Origin: CBDDBU01 sp965226045
GTDB lineage: Bacteria; Pseudomonadota; Alphaproteobacteria; VGEJ01
Length of the DNA stretch: 64,000 bases
NCBI GenBank assembly: GCA_965226045.1
Contig: CBDDBU010000021.1
Span: 62,001 to 126,000, forward strand
Reading direction: 5' to 3'
Part shown: in pieces, positions 53,197 through 63,631 of the stretch
How positions within the stretch are numbered: position 1 is the first letter of the stretch
Layout: every line of letters begins with the position of its first letter
Program-made: the position numbers and the translations under genes
The notes under the pieces: model-generated
Database searches by the model: none
What the model was told of the DNA's origin: nothing
The model's input: the letters and a program-made list of their open reading frames with translations, nothing else

Positions 53197-54528
53197 GTGG
53201 ACCTAACTCTTGGGTTGCAACTGCTTGGGCTCGTTGTCCTGCTGGCCTTGTCTGCGTTCTTTTCGAGTTCCGAGACGAGCCTGTTCTCGCTCGATCGCAC
53301 GCAGATCGAGCGTTTGAAACGGGAAAAACATCCGCGCGCCGCGTTGATCGAACGACTGCTCAGCCGTCCGCGGCAGCTTCTTGTCACGATTCTGATCGGC
53401 AACGAACTCGTCAATGTATCGGCGACCGTGCTCTCGGCGGTCATCATTGTTCGCCTCGTCGGCGCCGAGCTCAGCTGGATAAACGTGTTCGTCATGGTGC
53501 CGGTGCTGCTCTTGTTCGGAGAGATCACGCCGAAGACGCTGGCCATCGGTCACAACGTCAGGTTCGCCAGTTTTCAGAGCGTCTTGATCGACCGATTCGC
53601 GCGCCTGATCGGACCGGTGCGCTGGGTGGTGAGGCGGGTGTCGGAGTTCTTCATCACGATGATCGTCGGTGAGGAGAGAACGGCCGCCAATATCGCGACC
53701 GAGGACATGGTCAGGGTGCTGGCCGCCGAGGCCGTCGGCGAAGGCGTGATCGACGCGAGCGAGGCCAAATACATCCATCAGGTGTTCAACTTTGGCGACA
53801 AGATGGTGCGCGACATCGCGACGCAGCGCTCGCGCCTCTTCATGCTGCCGGTCGGCATGCCGCTCGCCCAGATGGCCATCGAGATCGACATCACGCGCCA
53901 CACCAAGGTGCCGGTTCACGAAGACGGCGACAAAGACGCGATCCTGGGGATTCTGTTCGCGCGGGATCTTTTGGGCTTGAACCTGCAGAAAACCGACCGC
54001 GAGGCGGTGGTCAAACTGGTGCGAAACGCGCACTTCGTTCCCGAGACGCTGTCGGCCGCGTCGCTGTTCGTCACCTTCCGCAGCCGCCGATTGTCCCTCG
54101 CGCTTACCGTCGATGAATTCGGCGGCATAACCGGTCTGGTCACCATGGAGGACTTGCTGGAGTGCATATTCGGCGAGATCGAGAGTGGCTCGGAGCGCCG
54201 CCGACGGCAGCGCGTCGTTTTCGAGAAACTTGGCGACGGACGCTTTCGCATGGACGCTCACATGACGGTCCGGCAGTTCAACGAATTGCTCGGCTGCGAT
54301 CTCGGCGATGAAAGATCGGAGACCATAGGCGGCATTCTGCTGAGCGAGTTCGGCCATCTGCCTGACGAGGGCAGCAAGGTCCGCATCGACGGGATTGAGC
54401 TCACCGTGGTCTCGGTGTCGGGCCAACGCATCGCCAACATCCTCGTCGAGCCCTCGCACGATGCCCCGGCCGCGGAGGAAACGGCCCAAGCCGAACTCGT
54501 CGAGCCGAGCGAGCGCACGGAAGGCTAG
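53197..54528 (+). CDS. CNNM/HlyC-CorC-like transporter protein 1 (DUF21 and CBS domains)
   Basis: 443 residues from GTG 53197. DUF21 membrane domain (about 1-190: FFSSSETSLFSLDRTQIERL ... LLFGEITPKTLAIG), two CBS-like domains (about 200-320: KYIHQVFNFGDKMVRDIATQR ... VDEFGGITGLVTMEDLLECIFGEI) and a C-terminal CorC_HlyC domain (about 345-430). The family is linked with magnesium efflux or regulation. The paralog follows after 4 bases. Confidence 0.9.
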   Translation: MDLTLGLQLLGLVVLLALSAFFSSSETSLFSLDRTQIERLKREKHPRAALIERLLSRPRQLLVTILIGNELVNVSATVLSAVIIVRLVGAELSWINVFVMVPVLLLFGEITPKTLAIGHNVRFASFQSVLIDRFARLIGPVRWVVRRVSEFFITMIVGEERTAANIATEDMVRVLAAEAVGEGVIDASEAKYIHQVFNFGDKMVRDIATQRSRLFMLPVGMPLAQMAIEIDITRHTKVPVHEDGDKDAILGILFARDLLGLNLQKTDREAVVKLVRNAHFVPETLSAASLFVTFRSRRLSLALTVDEFGGITGLVTMEDLLECIFGEIESGSERRRRQRVVFEKLGDGRFRMDAHMTVRQFNELLGCDLGDERSETIGGILLSEFGHLPDEGSKVRIDGIELTVVSVSGQRIANILVEPSHDAPAAEETAQAELVEPSERTEG

Positions 54529-54532
54529 GCCG

Positions 54533-55762
54533 ATGGAGATATTGCTCACAGTGTTGGTCGTTGTGGTCTGCTTGGCCGTGGAGGCCTTCTTCTCGGGCTC
54601 GGAGATCGCGGTCGTCAGCGCCGATCGCATGAAGCTGCGCCATGCCGCCGCGTCGGGGTCGCGCGGCGCGGCGCTTGCCTTGAAAATGCTCAACAAGCCA
54701 GAATGGCTTCTGTCGACCACTCTCACCGGCACCAACGTGGCGTTGGTCGTCAACACCACGGCCGCGACCACGCTGGTGATCTTTCTATTCGGCGAGAGTT
54801 ATAGCTGGCTCGCCATCGTCGTGATCGCGCCGATGATCTGGATTTTCGGCGAGATCGTGCCCAAGAGCGTGTTCCAGCAGCGCGCCGACGCCATCACACC
54901 GGTGGCCGTCTTCGTGCTGCATTTCTTCTCGATCCTGTTTTCGCCGATATTGTGGACCTTCGCGATGGTCTCGCGCGGACTGAGACGCGCGGCCGGCGGT
55001 GGCGCGGGCAACCCGTTCACGCTACGCGAGGAGATCCGCACCCTGGTCGATATGTCGCCGGCCGGGGGCGACATTCTTCCCGAAGAACAGACGATGATCC
55101 GCCGCATCTTCGATTTCAGCGAAACCGATGCCGGCGAGATCATGGTGCCGCTCATCGATGTGGCGGGGATCGAGAGAGGAGCGAGTTGCGGCAAAGCCGT
55201 CCGCCTCGCCGTCGAATCGGGGCACAAGCGGCTGCCGGTTTTCGATGAGAGGATCGACCGCATATCGGGAGCGCTCAATACGCTCGACATCTTGTTGCAG
55301 GGCGAGGACAAGCCGATCGCGCCGTTCGTGCGGCCGGTCGTCTACGTCTCGGCGTCCAAGAGCATCAAGGATCTGCTTGACGAGTTCAGCCAGGACGACG
55401 TCACCGTGGTGGTCGTCGACGAGTTTGGCGGAGCGGACGGCATCGTCATGCTCGAAGACGTGCTCGAGGAGATCGTCGGAGAGCTCGACGACGAGTTCGA
55501 CACGACGCGTGGCAGCGCGCCCATGATCCGCCAGGTGGACCGTACCCATCTCATCGTGAGCGCGCGGGTTCAGATTGATACGTTGAACGATACCTTTGAC
55601 CTGGCGCTGCCGGACGGCGACTACGAAACAGTCGCCGGTTTTCTGATCAGCCTGGTGGGCGAGATCCCCGCCGTCGGTGAAGTCATCAGGTACAAGGACA
55701 TCACTTTCGCCGTGGTCAAGGCCACCCGGCAGGCGGTCAAGGAAGTCCGAGTGCGGTGGTAG
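54533..55762 (+). CDS. CNNM/HlyC-CorC-like transporter protein 2 (DUF21 and CBS domains)
   Basis: 409 residues. Same architecture as its neighbour: DUF21 (about 1-150: EAFFSGSEIAVVSADRMKLRH ... MIWIFGEIVPKSVF), CBS pair (about 175-320: VDEFGGADGIVMLEDVLEEIVGEL) and CorC_HlyC domain (about 330-405: DTFDLALPDGDYETVAGFLISLVG). The pair looks like an old duplication working as a heteromer; this is inference from tandem placement. Confidence 0.9.
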   Translation: MEILLTVLVVVVCLAVEAFFSGSEIAVVSADRMKLRHAAASGSRGAALALKMLNKPEWLLSTTLTGTNVALVVNTTAATTLVIFLFGESYSWLAIVVIAPMIWIFGEIVPKSVFQQRADAITPVAVFVLHFFSILFSPILWTFAMVSRGLRRAAGGGAGNPFTLREEIRTLVDMSPAGGDILPEEQTMIRRIFDFSETDAGEIMVPLIDVAGIERGASCGKAVRLAVESGHKRLPVFDERIDRISGALNTLDILLQGEDKPIAPFVRPVVYVSASKSIKDLLDEFSQDDVTVVVVDEFGGADGIVMLEDVLEEIVGELDDEFDTTRGSAPMIRQVDRTHLIVSARVQIDTLNDTFDLALPDGDYETVAGFLISLVGEIPAVGEVIRYKDITFAVVKATRQAVKEVRVRW

Positions 55763-55816
55763 TCGTGTCGCCAGCGCGGTAGCGCCGCGCCCCGTGGCCC
55801 GCAGTGGAGCGCCGGA

Positions 55817-55844
55817 GTGGGGCTGCCCGAACGGCCAGCCCCAC
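55817..55844. terminator. Bidirectional hairpin between CNNM gene and groEL
   Basis: GTGGGGCTG at 55817-55825 pairs perfectly with CAGCCCCAC at 55836-55844, 10-base loop. Lies between convergent genes, 36 bases past the groEL stop. No T-run. Confidence 0.5.
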
Positions 55845-55879
55845 GTCCCTTGGTGGCGGTCTCGTGGTCGATGTCGCCG

Positions 55880-57511
<1,632 letters not shown>

Positions 57512-57530
57512 TTTCTCTGGTTCTTCCTTC

Positions 57531-57845
57531 TCAGGCCGCCAACTTGGTCTTGGCGGCGCCCGTGACAATCCCGAACAGGTCGGATTCCTTGACGATCAGG
57601 AGCTCCTCGCCCCCAAACTTGACCTCGGTGCCGGCATACTTGCCGAACAGCACCTGATCTCCTTGTCGCACCGCGAGCGCGATCAGTTCGCCGTTGGCGC
57701 TGCGGACACCCGGCCCCACGGCGATCACTTCGCCCTGCATGGGCTTTTCCTGCGCCGTGTCAGGAATAATCAGGCCGCCGGCGGTCCTATCCTCGCTCTC
57801 GAAGCGACGAACGAGGACGCAGTCGTGCAATGGTCTGAAAGGCAT
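57531..57845 (-). CDS. groES: Co-chaperonin GroES (Cpn10)
   Basis: 104 residues. Lid of the GroEL cage: MPFRPLHDCVLVRRFESEDRTAGGLIIPDT, mobile loop EKPMQGEVIAVGPG, and VLFGKYAGTEVKFGGEELLIVKESD. The CIRCE operator lies 34 bases upstream of the ATG. Confidence 0.96.
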   Translation of the reverse strand: MPFRPLHDCVLVRRFESEDRTAGGLIIPDTAQEKPMQGEVIAVGPGVRSANGELIALAVRQGDQVLFGKYAGTEVKFGGEELLIVKESDLFGIVTGAAKTKLAA

Positions 57846-57878
57846 AGCGACTATCCCTCTGATTATCGTCCGCGATTA

Positions 57879-57905
57879 TTATCACTCTCTCTCGGTGAGT
57901 GCCAA
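57879..57905 (-). promoter_or_regulatory. CIRCE operator upstream of groESL
   Basis: TTATCACTC-N9-GAGTGCCAA, compared with the consensus TTAGCACTC-N9-GAGTGCTAA: one mismatch in each arm and the exact 9-base spacer. HrcA is the expected heat-sensitive repressor; hrcA is not in the window. Confidence 0.85.
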
Positions 57906-58091
57906 CGCGAAGAATATAATCGGCCGCCGGATTGGTTCAAGTCGTGGTCGGGAGATATTTCGACGCCGGACTCGCTAGCGTCGTCGCGGCGCCAGCTCGT
58001 TGGGCATCGGCTGGTCGAGTATGGGCTGCTCGCGGATGGGCTCCTGAGGCACGAATTCTGGCGAGAACAGATCCTCAAGAACGTATGCGGA
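57906..58091 (+). other. Unassigned stretch between groESL promoter and IS21-type element
   Basis: One frame reads DWFKSWSGDISTPDSLASSR, then HRLVEYGLLADGLLRHEFWR and EQILKNV up to the IS end (58091). It lacks a clear start and may be a fragment of a gene cut by the element, or chance. After the element, 59996-60099 contains a short frame ending DVSALEEFLGAMLARQ and a stop; the two do not join in frame, so a single interrupted gene is not supported. Confidence 0.25.
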
Positions 58092-58243
58092 TGTCAACGG
58101 CGGAGCAAAAAGGGGCCATGTGGCGGCGTAAGAAGGGGCCACTTAGCGCGGCTGGGGCTTGTCCCCCCGTAGTCCACGGGCGGGGCCCCGCGCGTGGGTG
58201 GGACCTGTGGGCCCACGGGGGCAAGTGATGCGAGGTGGTGGGA

Positions 58244-58380
58244 TCAGGCGGCGTTCGGTTTCTGGCGCCCTCGGCTCTGATTGAGTCGGTAGCTTTCGCC
58301 GTTCATCTCGAGGATGTGGGCGTGATGGGTGAGCCGGTCCAGAGGTGATGCTCCAACAGCACCTGCGGCGTATCGGTCAT
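58244..58380 (-). pseudogene. istB: istB remnant with a large internal deletion
   Basis: ATG at 58380 overlaps the istA stop. The first 13 codons (MTDTPQVLLEHHL) are the istB start. The C-terminal codons (LDRLTHHAHILEMNGESYRL, then QSRGRQKPNAA) follow directly, with a change of frame. About 200 codons of the AAA+ ATPase core, including Walker motifs, are gone. The element therefore cannot make its own helper ATPase. Confidence 0.85.
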
Positions 58381-59877
58381 GTACCGGCTCCAGACAGCAG
58401 GCTCATGTAGCTCCGGGCCGAGGTGGTCGCCACCATGGCCTTGGGCAGGTAGGGATAGACGTCGAGGTTGAGCCGCGGCGGCCGGCGCTCGATCCGGCAC
58501 AGCATCAGGTGCTTGACCGCATCGAAGCCGATCGCGCCCAATCGCAAGGCATCGCGGGCCGCAGCTTCGACATCCTTGAGCCGGAATGTCTCCAGTAGCC
58601 GAAGGACCTGGACGTACTCGCGCTTTCCCGCCTTGCCCATGCGCGCCTCCATCAAGCGGCGCAGCGTGGCGAAGACCTCGGGCAGGTCCCAGGCCTGGAG
58701 TGGCGCGGCCTGGTCCAGCGCCGCGGTCTTTTGTTCGATCAGCGGCAGGTAATGCAGCGGACCGAACATCAGGTCCTCGCGCTCATAGGAGCGCGAGGTG
58801 CCGGGCTATCGTCTCCGCGCCGCAGCTGATGACCACCGCGTCGACATAACCCCGGATCAGCACCCCACGATGGCCATAAGCAACCGGCACGGAGTAGTCG
58901 TTGCTCTTGTAGCGGACCAAGGACAGTGAGCTCACCCGGTCGGAACGCCGGTCGCAGGCGTCATAGGGTCCCGGCGGCAAATCCTGGAACGCCGCGCAGT
59001 CGCGGATAAGCCGTTCGCCGATCGTCTCTGTGTGACGGCGCAGCCGATCGCCGAGCCGGCGAAGGCTGTGCCCCTCGAGCCGGGCATTGAGCGTCTCGAA
59101 GCTCTCCGCATGCGGGATCGGCACCAGGAAGTTGCGACGGGCATAACCCACCAGCCCCTCGACCTTACCCTTGTCGTTGCCCTTGCCAGGACGACCGAAG
59201 CGATCCTCGAACAGATAATGGGATTGCAGCTCCGAGAAGGTCCTGGTCCGTTGTCGCATGCCGTCACCGAGGATCCGCGCCACGGCGAGCTTGGTATTAT
59301 CGTACAGGATCGAGAGCAAAACTTTGCCGAAGAAGGCGAATGCGGCGACATGGCCGCCGCAGAACGCCTCGGATGTCTCAGCCGGGTAGGCCTTCACGAA
59401 GAGCGCATCGCTGTGCGGCAGGTCGAAAGCGAAGAAGTGTGCCTTGCGCTCAGTGCCGCCGATCACCGCCAGCGCCTCGCCAAAGTCCACTTGGGCATGC
59501 CCCGGCGGATGAGCCAGTGGCACGAACATCTCCCGTGACCGGACACGCCGCTCGCGCACGTAGTCCTTCATGATCGTGTAGCTGCCCGTGAACCCATGCT
59601 CGTCGCGCAGCCGCTCGAGGATCCGCTTCGCCGTATGACGCTGCTTGCGCGGCGTCGTCCGGGCCTCCTCCAGGATCCGGTCGATGATCCCGGCGAACCC
59701 ATCCAGCTTCGGACGACTTGGCGGACCGCTTCGCTGGTAGCCCGGAGGCACCGAGAACATCAACATCTTCGCGACCGTCTTCCGGTCGATCCCGAAACGC
59801 CGCGCCGCTTCCCTCCGGCTCAGCCCTTCATGATGGCATGCAAGCCGCACTCGACGATCAAGGTCCACCCCGTACAT
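58377..59877 (-). pseudogene. istA: istA transposase, frameshifted
   Basis: From ATG 59877 (GGGGG upstream). First frame (to about 58783): helix-turn-helix at about residues 20-40 (HHEGLSRREAARRFGIDRKT), DDE core HAQVDFGEALAVIGG, SILYDNTKLAVARIL, and KGNDKGKVEGLVGYARRNF. It stops at TGA after RHLALL. The continuing frame (58769-58377) reads YEREDLMFGPLHYLPLIEQK and onward, the typical IstA C-terminal part, in another frame. One base has been gained or lost near 58785. Confidence 0.85.
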
Positions 59878-60141
59878 CCCCCTGCCCTCAATCCAGTCGC
59901 TCCAGATCAAAGGCTAAACGCGGCCCACTTTCGCGCCGCCGCAGCCGGCCCAAACCAGCCGCTTCAATGGGGGATTATTCCGCCGCCGTTCTCAGTTCGC
60001 CAGCAGCCGGATCGATGTGAGCGCGCTAGAGGAGTTTCTAGGCGCGATGTTGGCGCGACAGCTGACGGCCATACATGACGCAGCTACGGCTGATGACTAA
60101 GCACGTTGCCGGCGACGGCCGCCCCAGCCGCGCATCACGGC

Positions 60142-61665
60142 TTAGAACTTGCGGCGGATCTCCAGGCGTACGCCAAATAGATCGTCGGCGCCGTCGAGCC
60201 ACCCGTGCATGGCGTCGCCGCGCACGATCCACTTCTCGTCGAGCGGGTGTTGATAGCGGATGCCGATGGCATATTGATTGCCGGCCGCCGGCCGCCCGAT
60301 CGGCTCGCCCATCTCCTGGACTGCGGCTGCCTCGACAACAATCTGTCGGTCGAGGGCGAAGAGGTAATTGACGCCGAGCGCGCCGCCCCAGGTGTCGCGG
60401 CCGGTATCGTCGAGCTTGGGGAATCCGGTCAGGCCGTCGGTTTCGAAGTTGATGCCGGTATTCTTGAGCACCCCGCCCGCCCCCGCGCCGCGCGCCAGCG
60501 ACTGCGGCCGGTCAAAGCCCGCCCAGAAGTTCCCATAGGGCACCAGAGTCAGCGGCCGGCTCGTGATCAACGAGTTTTCGAGTAGCAGGATGAACCCATC
60601 GGCCGTCTGTTGCACGCCGCCATCGCGGTCCTGGCCAAAATTCCAGATCAAACGCACGCTGTTCGACAGGATGTTGCTCAGGCGTCTAGTGTGGGAGACG
60701 GTCAGGTTGTGGTAGCTCTGATCGTCCTTTGAGTCCTCGCCGTCGGTATAGCCGTAGCCGGCCTCGAAATAACCGCCCAACGCTTCGATAAAGGTGGCTG
60801 CGGCGTACATGTCGGCGCTGTGATCGGCGACCGCGCCGGCATTGTCCAGAACGCCGGCGCTGGACACCTTGTCGAAGCCGGCGAAGAACGTGAAGTCCAT
60901 GTTCGAGATGTCGAGGCGCGGGCTGTTGAGCGCCGGGATCGAGAAGGCGGCGCCGGTGAACGCGTCCTCGAGCCAGACCCCGTTTTGGAACAAGAGCGGC
61001 ATCAGCCCCACCGCGACCGGCAGGTCGAACCGCGATTCCTCACCCGTCAGCCCGGTGGCGATCGCCCCAATGTCGCCCTCGAAGAACAGGGTATCGAGAT
61101 TGAGATCAAGCTCCAGTTCGCCCCTCTGGTCAGCGTCGGCCGCGAACTCGAAGCGCGTGAACCGACCACCTTGGTCGACCGGCCGGACGAACGCGTGGAT
61201 GCGCTCGGTACCGGTCAACTTGAGGTCGAGGTCGAGATTGAGTCGCGTCGCCACGAGCCCCTGCTCCGAGGCGCCGTTGTCGTTATTGGCAACGGCCGTG
61301 CGCCAATCGCCGTAGGCGGCGAACGCCGGGAACAGCAGATTCTTGCGGCCAATCACCTCGATGCCCGGATCGAACGGCCCGGTCGTGTACTGGCGGCGCC
61401 CCAACTCGAACATCGGCCGCGGTGTGGCGAAGGCCGACTTGCCGCCATAGATCTGCTGTTGCGCCTCGGCGGAGTAGGGCTTGTCCTCGTACAGAGGATC
61501 CGACCGAAAGACCGAGGGATCGTAGGGCACGACCGTCGCGTCAGGCGACATCTCGATCTCATCGCCTTCGGCCACCGCCGGCGCTATCCAGCCCGACAGC
61601 ACGACAAAGCCGGCGAGCCCCGCCGCTAACCAGCGCGAGCCCGATCGAGATCCTCTATCGGACAT
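60142..61665 (-). CDS. Outer-membrane beta-barrel protein, unknown transport role
   Basis: 507 residues from ATG 61665 with GGGGGA upstream. Signal peptide about residues 1-31 (ending AVA). The rest alternates aromatic and small residues in amphipathic strands, many ending with an aromatic residue, and the chain ends in Phe (RLEIRRKF), the signal for the BAM complex. Tracts such as FELGRRQYTTGPFDPGI and GYFEAGYGYTDGEDSKDDQ are not from a porin family I can name. It follows the cut gene (61677) after 11 bases in the same direction, so they probably belonged to one operon. Confidence 0.65.
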   Translation of the reverse strand: MSDRGSRSGSRWLAAGLAGFVVLSGWIAPAVAEGDEIEMSPDATVVPYDPSVFRSDPLYEDKPYSAEAQQQIYGGKSAFATPRPMFELGRRQYTTGPFDPGIEVIGRKNLLFPAFAAYGDWRTAVANNDNGASEQGLVATRLNLDLDLKLTGTERIHAFVRPVDQGGRFTRFEFAADADQRGELELDLNLDTLFFEGDIGAIATGLTGEESRFDLPVAVGLMPLLFQNGVWLEDAFTGAAFSIPALNSPRLDISNMDFTFFAGFDKVSSAGVLDNAGAVADHSADMYAAATFIEALGGYFEAGYGYTDGEDSKDDQSYHNLTVSHTRRLSNILSNSVRLIWNFGQDRDGGVQQTADGFILLLENSLITSRPLTLVPYGNFWAGFDRPQSLARGAGAGGVLKNTGINFETDGLTGFPKLDDTGRDTWGGALGVNYLFALDRQIVVEAAAVQEMGEPIGRPAAGNQYAIGIRYQHPLDEKWIVRGDAMHGWLDGADDLFGVRLEIRRKF

Positions 61666-61676
61666 TCGTCCCCCGT

Positions 61677-61844
61677 CTAGCGAACGTCGAACTCGACCGT
61701 GTAAGGATGGATATCGAGCATCCACTCGTTCATCGCTTGCTCCATGTCCGAGGTAGCGCCCACGAAACGCATGAAATAGATCGGCTCCGCCCGACTCCGC
61801 AGTCGCACCGCCAGGCGGTACGTGCCCGGCTTGGTGAGCGCCGA
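61677..61844 (-). pseudogene. 3' end of an unidentified gene cut off by an IS256-type element
   Basis: 55 in-frame codons: SALTKPGTYRLAVRLRSRA, EPIYFMRFVGATSDMEQAMNE, WMLDIHPYTVEFDVR and stop. The composition (many charged and aromatic residues, GTYRLAVRLRS strand) reads as a genuine domain end. The 5' portion has been removed, since the element starts directly after its first codon. I do not recognise the family. Confidence 0.6.
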
Positions 61845-63222
61845 GAGCTATTGTCAAAAGTTGTGTATGGGCTGATCATGCGGCGGCGCGATCCTGGCGT
61901 TCTCCATCTACGAATTTGACGCCGCGAATGATCTCGGCGAGATGGTTCGATCCATCGAGTTTTCTCCATTTTCTCTGAGCGCACTGGCATAGTTTGAAGA
62001 CCATGGCCATCGCCGTCTTGCGCGACAGGCAGCCCTTGGTCCGGTAGGTGCGCAGACGAACCGTGGCGAACGTGCTCTCGATGGGGTTGGTCGTGCGTAC
62101 ATGCTTCCAGTGCTCGGCGGGGAAGTCGTAGAACGTCAGCAGGACGTCGCGGTCCCTGGCCAGGCAGGCCGCGGCCTTGTCGTACTTCGGCCCGTAGGCT
62201 TCCAGGAAGAAGTCGAAGGCGCTCTCGGCATCCTTCCTGGTTTCGGCCATCCAGATGTCTTGCAGGCGCCCCTTGGCTTTCTTTTGCAGACCCTTGGGCA
62301 GCTTGTTCAAGACGTTGCCCGTCTTGTGAACCCAGCAGCGTTGCTCGCGGGCGCCTGGGTAGACTTGGCGGAGCGCCTTCCAGAAGCCGAGCGCGCCGTC
62401 GCCGAGCGCCAGTTGCGGACCCATTTCAAGGCCGCGCCGCTTGAGATCGAGCAGAACTTCGAGCCAGGACTGCTCACTTTCGCGATAGCCGTCGGCGATG
62501 GCGATCAGTTCCTTCTGTCCCTTGTCCGTGGCCCCGACGATCACCAGGATGCACTGCTTCTCTTCCTCCATGCGGGCGCTGAAATAGATGCCGTCCACCC
62601 AGAAATAGACGTAGCGCTTGGCCGTGAGGTCGCGCCGTTGCCAGCGCTCCACCTCAACCCCCCAGACCTCTTTCAGCCGGGTGATCGTGGAGGCCGAAAG
62701 CCCCGGCGCGGAGCTCCCCAGGAGCGCCGCCAAGGCTTCCCCGAAGTCGCCGGTGGAAATGCCCTTCAGATACAGCCATGGCAAAAGGTCTTCCAGGCTC
62801 TTGGCGCGGCGCAGATAGCGCGGCAGGATCGCCGACGTGAAGCGGATGGCGCCGTCCCCCCGGTCCCGCACACGGGGTTGGCGCACGCTCACCGGGCCGA
62901 TCCCGGTCTGGATGAAGCGTTCCGGCAGATATCCATTGCGGACAACCCGGCGGCGGCCGGCGGCGTCAACAAGCGCCGCATGGCTACCCAAAAACACGGA
63001 GACCTCGGCCTCAACGGCTTGGGCCAACAACTCGCGAGCTCCAGCTTGTAGGACTTCCGTCAACGGATCTTTCTGAAAATCAGATGGGTTTTGAAAAGCA
63101 ACAACGGTATTCTCTTTCATGGCCTATCCTTCCTTGGCTTAGCTCAAGTGGTGACATCAACAATCACCAGGATACGCCGCCTTCATTTCAACGCCGTACA
63201 CAAGATTCGGTTATAGCTCCTG
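61845..63222 (-). mobile_element. IS256-family element of a second type, at a junction of two cut genes
   Basis: About 1.38 kb. Inverted ends GAGCTATTGTC-AAAAGTTGTGTA (61845) and GAGCTATAACCGAATCTTGTGTA (complement of 63197-63219). GCGCCGA abuts the left end (61838-61844) and occurs again at 63223-63229, three bases past the right inverted repeat, a possible 7-base duplication. Not related closely to copies A and B at protein level. Confidence 0.78.
61876..63120 (-). CDS. IS256-family transposase (second type)
   Basis: 414 residues. Mutator-type transposase with FWVDGIYFSARM (first Asp), LALGDGALGFWKALRQVYPGAREQRCWVHKTGNVLNKLP (second Asp and CxxH) and TTNPIESTFATVRLRT (Glu). N terminus has the family-specific ELLAQAVEAEVSVFLGSHAALVD. 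Different from copies A and B, which share only motifs. Confidence 0.94.
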   Translation of the reverse strand: MKENTVVAFQNPSDFQKDPLTEVLQAGARELLAQAVEAEVSVFLGSHAALVDAAGRRRVVRNGYLPERFIQTGIGPVSVRQPRVRDRGDGAIRFTSAILPRYLRRAKSLEDLLPWLYLKGISTGDFGEALAALLGSSAPGLSASTITRLKEVWGVEVERWQRRDLTAKRYVYFWVDGIYFSARMEEEKQCILVIVGATDKGQKELIAIADGYRESEQSWLEVLLDLKRRGLEMGPQLALGDGALGFWKALRQVYPGAREQRCWVHKTGNVLNKLPKGLQKKAKGRLQDIWMAETRKDAESAFDFFLEAYGPKYDKAAACLARDRDVLLTFYDFPAEHWKHVRTTNPIESTFATVRLRTYRTKGCLSRKTAMAMVFKLCQCAQRKWRKLDGSNHLAEIIRGVKFVDGERQDRAAA

Positions 63223-63624
63223 GCGCCGACGTTCACGCGGGTCGGTTATTATTGGCACATGCGGGGCAATCGATTCCTGACATTCCTGTTCAATATTCTC
63301 TACAACACCACCTTCACCGACATCTACAGCTGCTACGTCCTATACCGTCGCGAGCTCATCGAACCGGCCGAGCTGCGAAGCACCGGGTGGGAGCAGCACG
63401 CCGAGATCCTGTGCCGGGTCGCCACGCGCGGCGTCCACCTGTTCGAGGTGCCGGTGAGCTATAACGGCCGCACCTATGACGAGGGCAAGAAGATCCGCGC
63501 CCATCACATCCTGCCAGTGCTCGCCACGATCATCCGCGGCCGGTTTTCGAGGTCGAGACCGGTCAAAGTACCGGCCGACGGTCGCGCCGCGCCCCAACCA
63601 TCGCACAGCCGACGCAGGACGTGA
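63217..63624 (+). pseudogene. 3' fragment of a family 2 (dolichol-phosphate-mannose-like) glycosyltransferase
   Basis: The fragment starts in frame just at the IS end and reads TFTRVGYYWHMRGNRFLTFLFNILYN, then TTFTDIYSCYVLYRRELIE, GWEQHAEILCRVATRGVHLFEVPVSYNGRTY and KKIRAHHILPVLATIIRGRF, the usual C-terminal half of such GT2 enzymes. The catalytic N-terminal half with the Asp-x-Asp motif is absent. An ATG at 63259 would give 121 residues, not functional. Confidence 0.85.
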
Positions 63625-63631
63625 GGGAGTA

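Larger units (their letters stand above)
58092..59994 (-). mobile_element. Decayed IS21-family element
   Basis: Terminal inverted repeats TGTCAACGGCGG (58092) and TGAGAACGGCGG (complement of 59983-59994) agree at 10 of 12 and stay similar for about 20 bases. Complex IS21-like repeats with AAAAGGGGCCA and related blocks follow at the right of the first end. The element carries istA split by a frameshift and istB reduced to its ends. Total 1.9 kb instead of the usual 2.3-2.5 kb. No clear target duplication. Confidence 0.75.

Noticed and set aside
57906..60099. A single gene interrupted by the IS21-type element
   Set aside because: The candidate frames on either side do not join in frame with any plausible target duplication.
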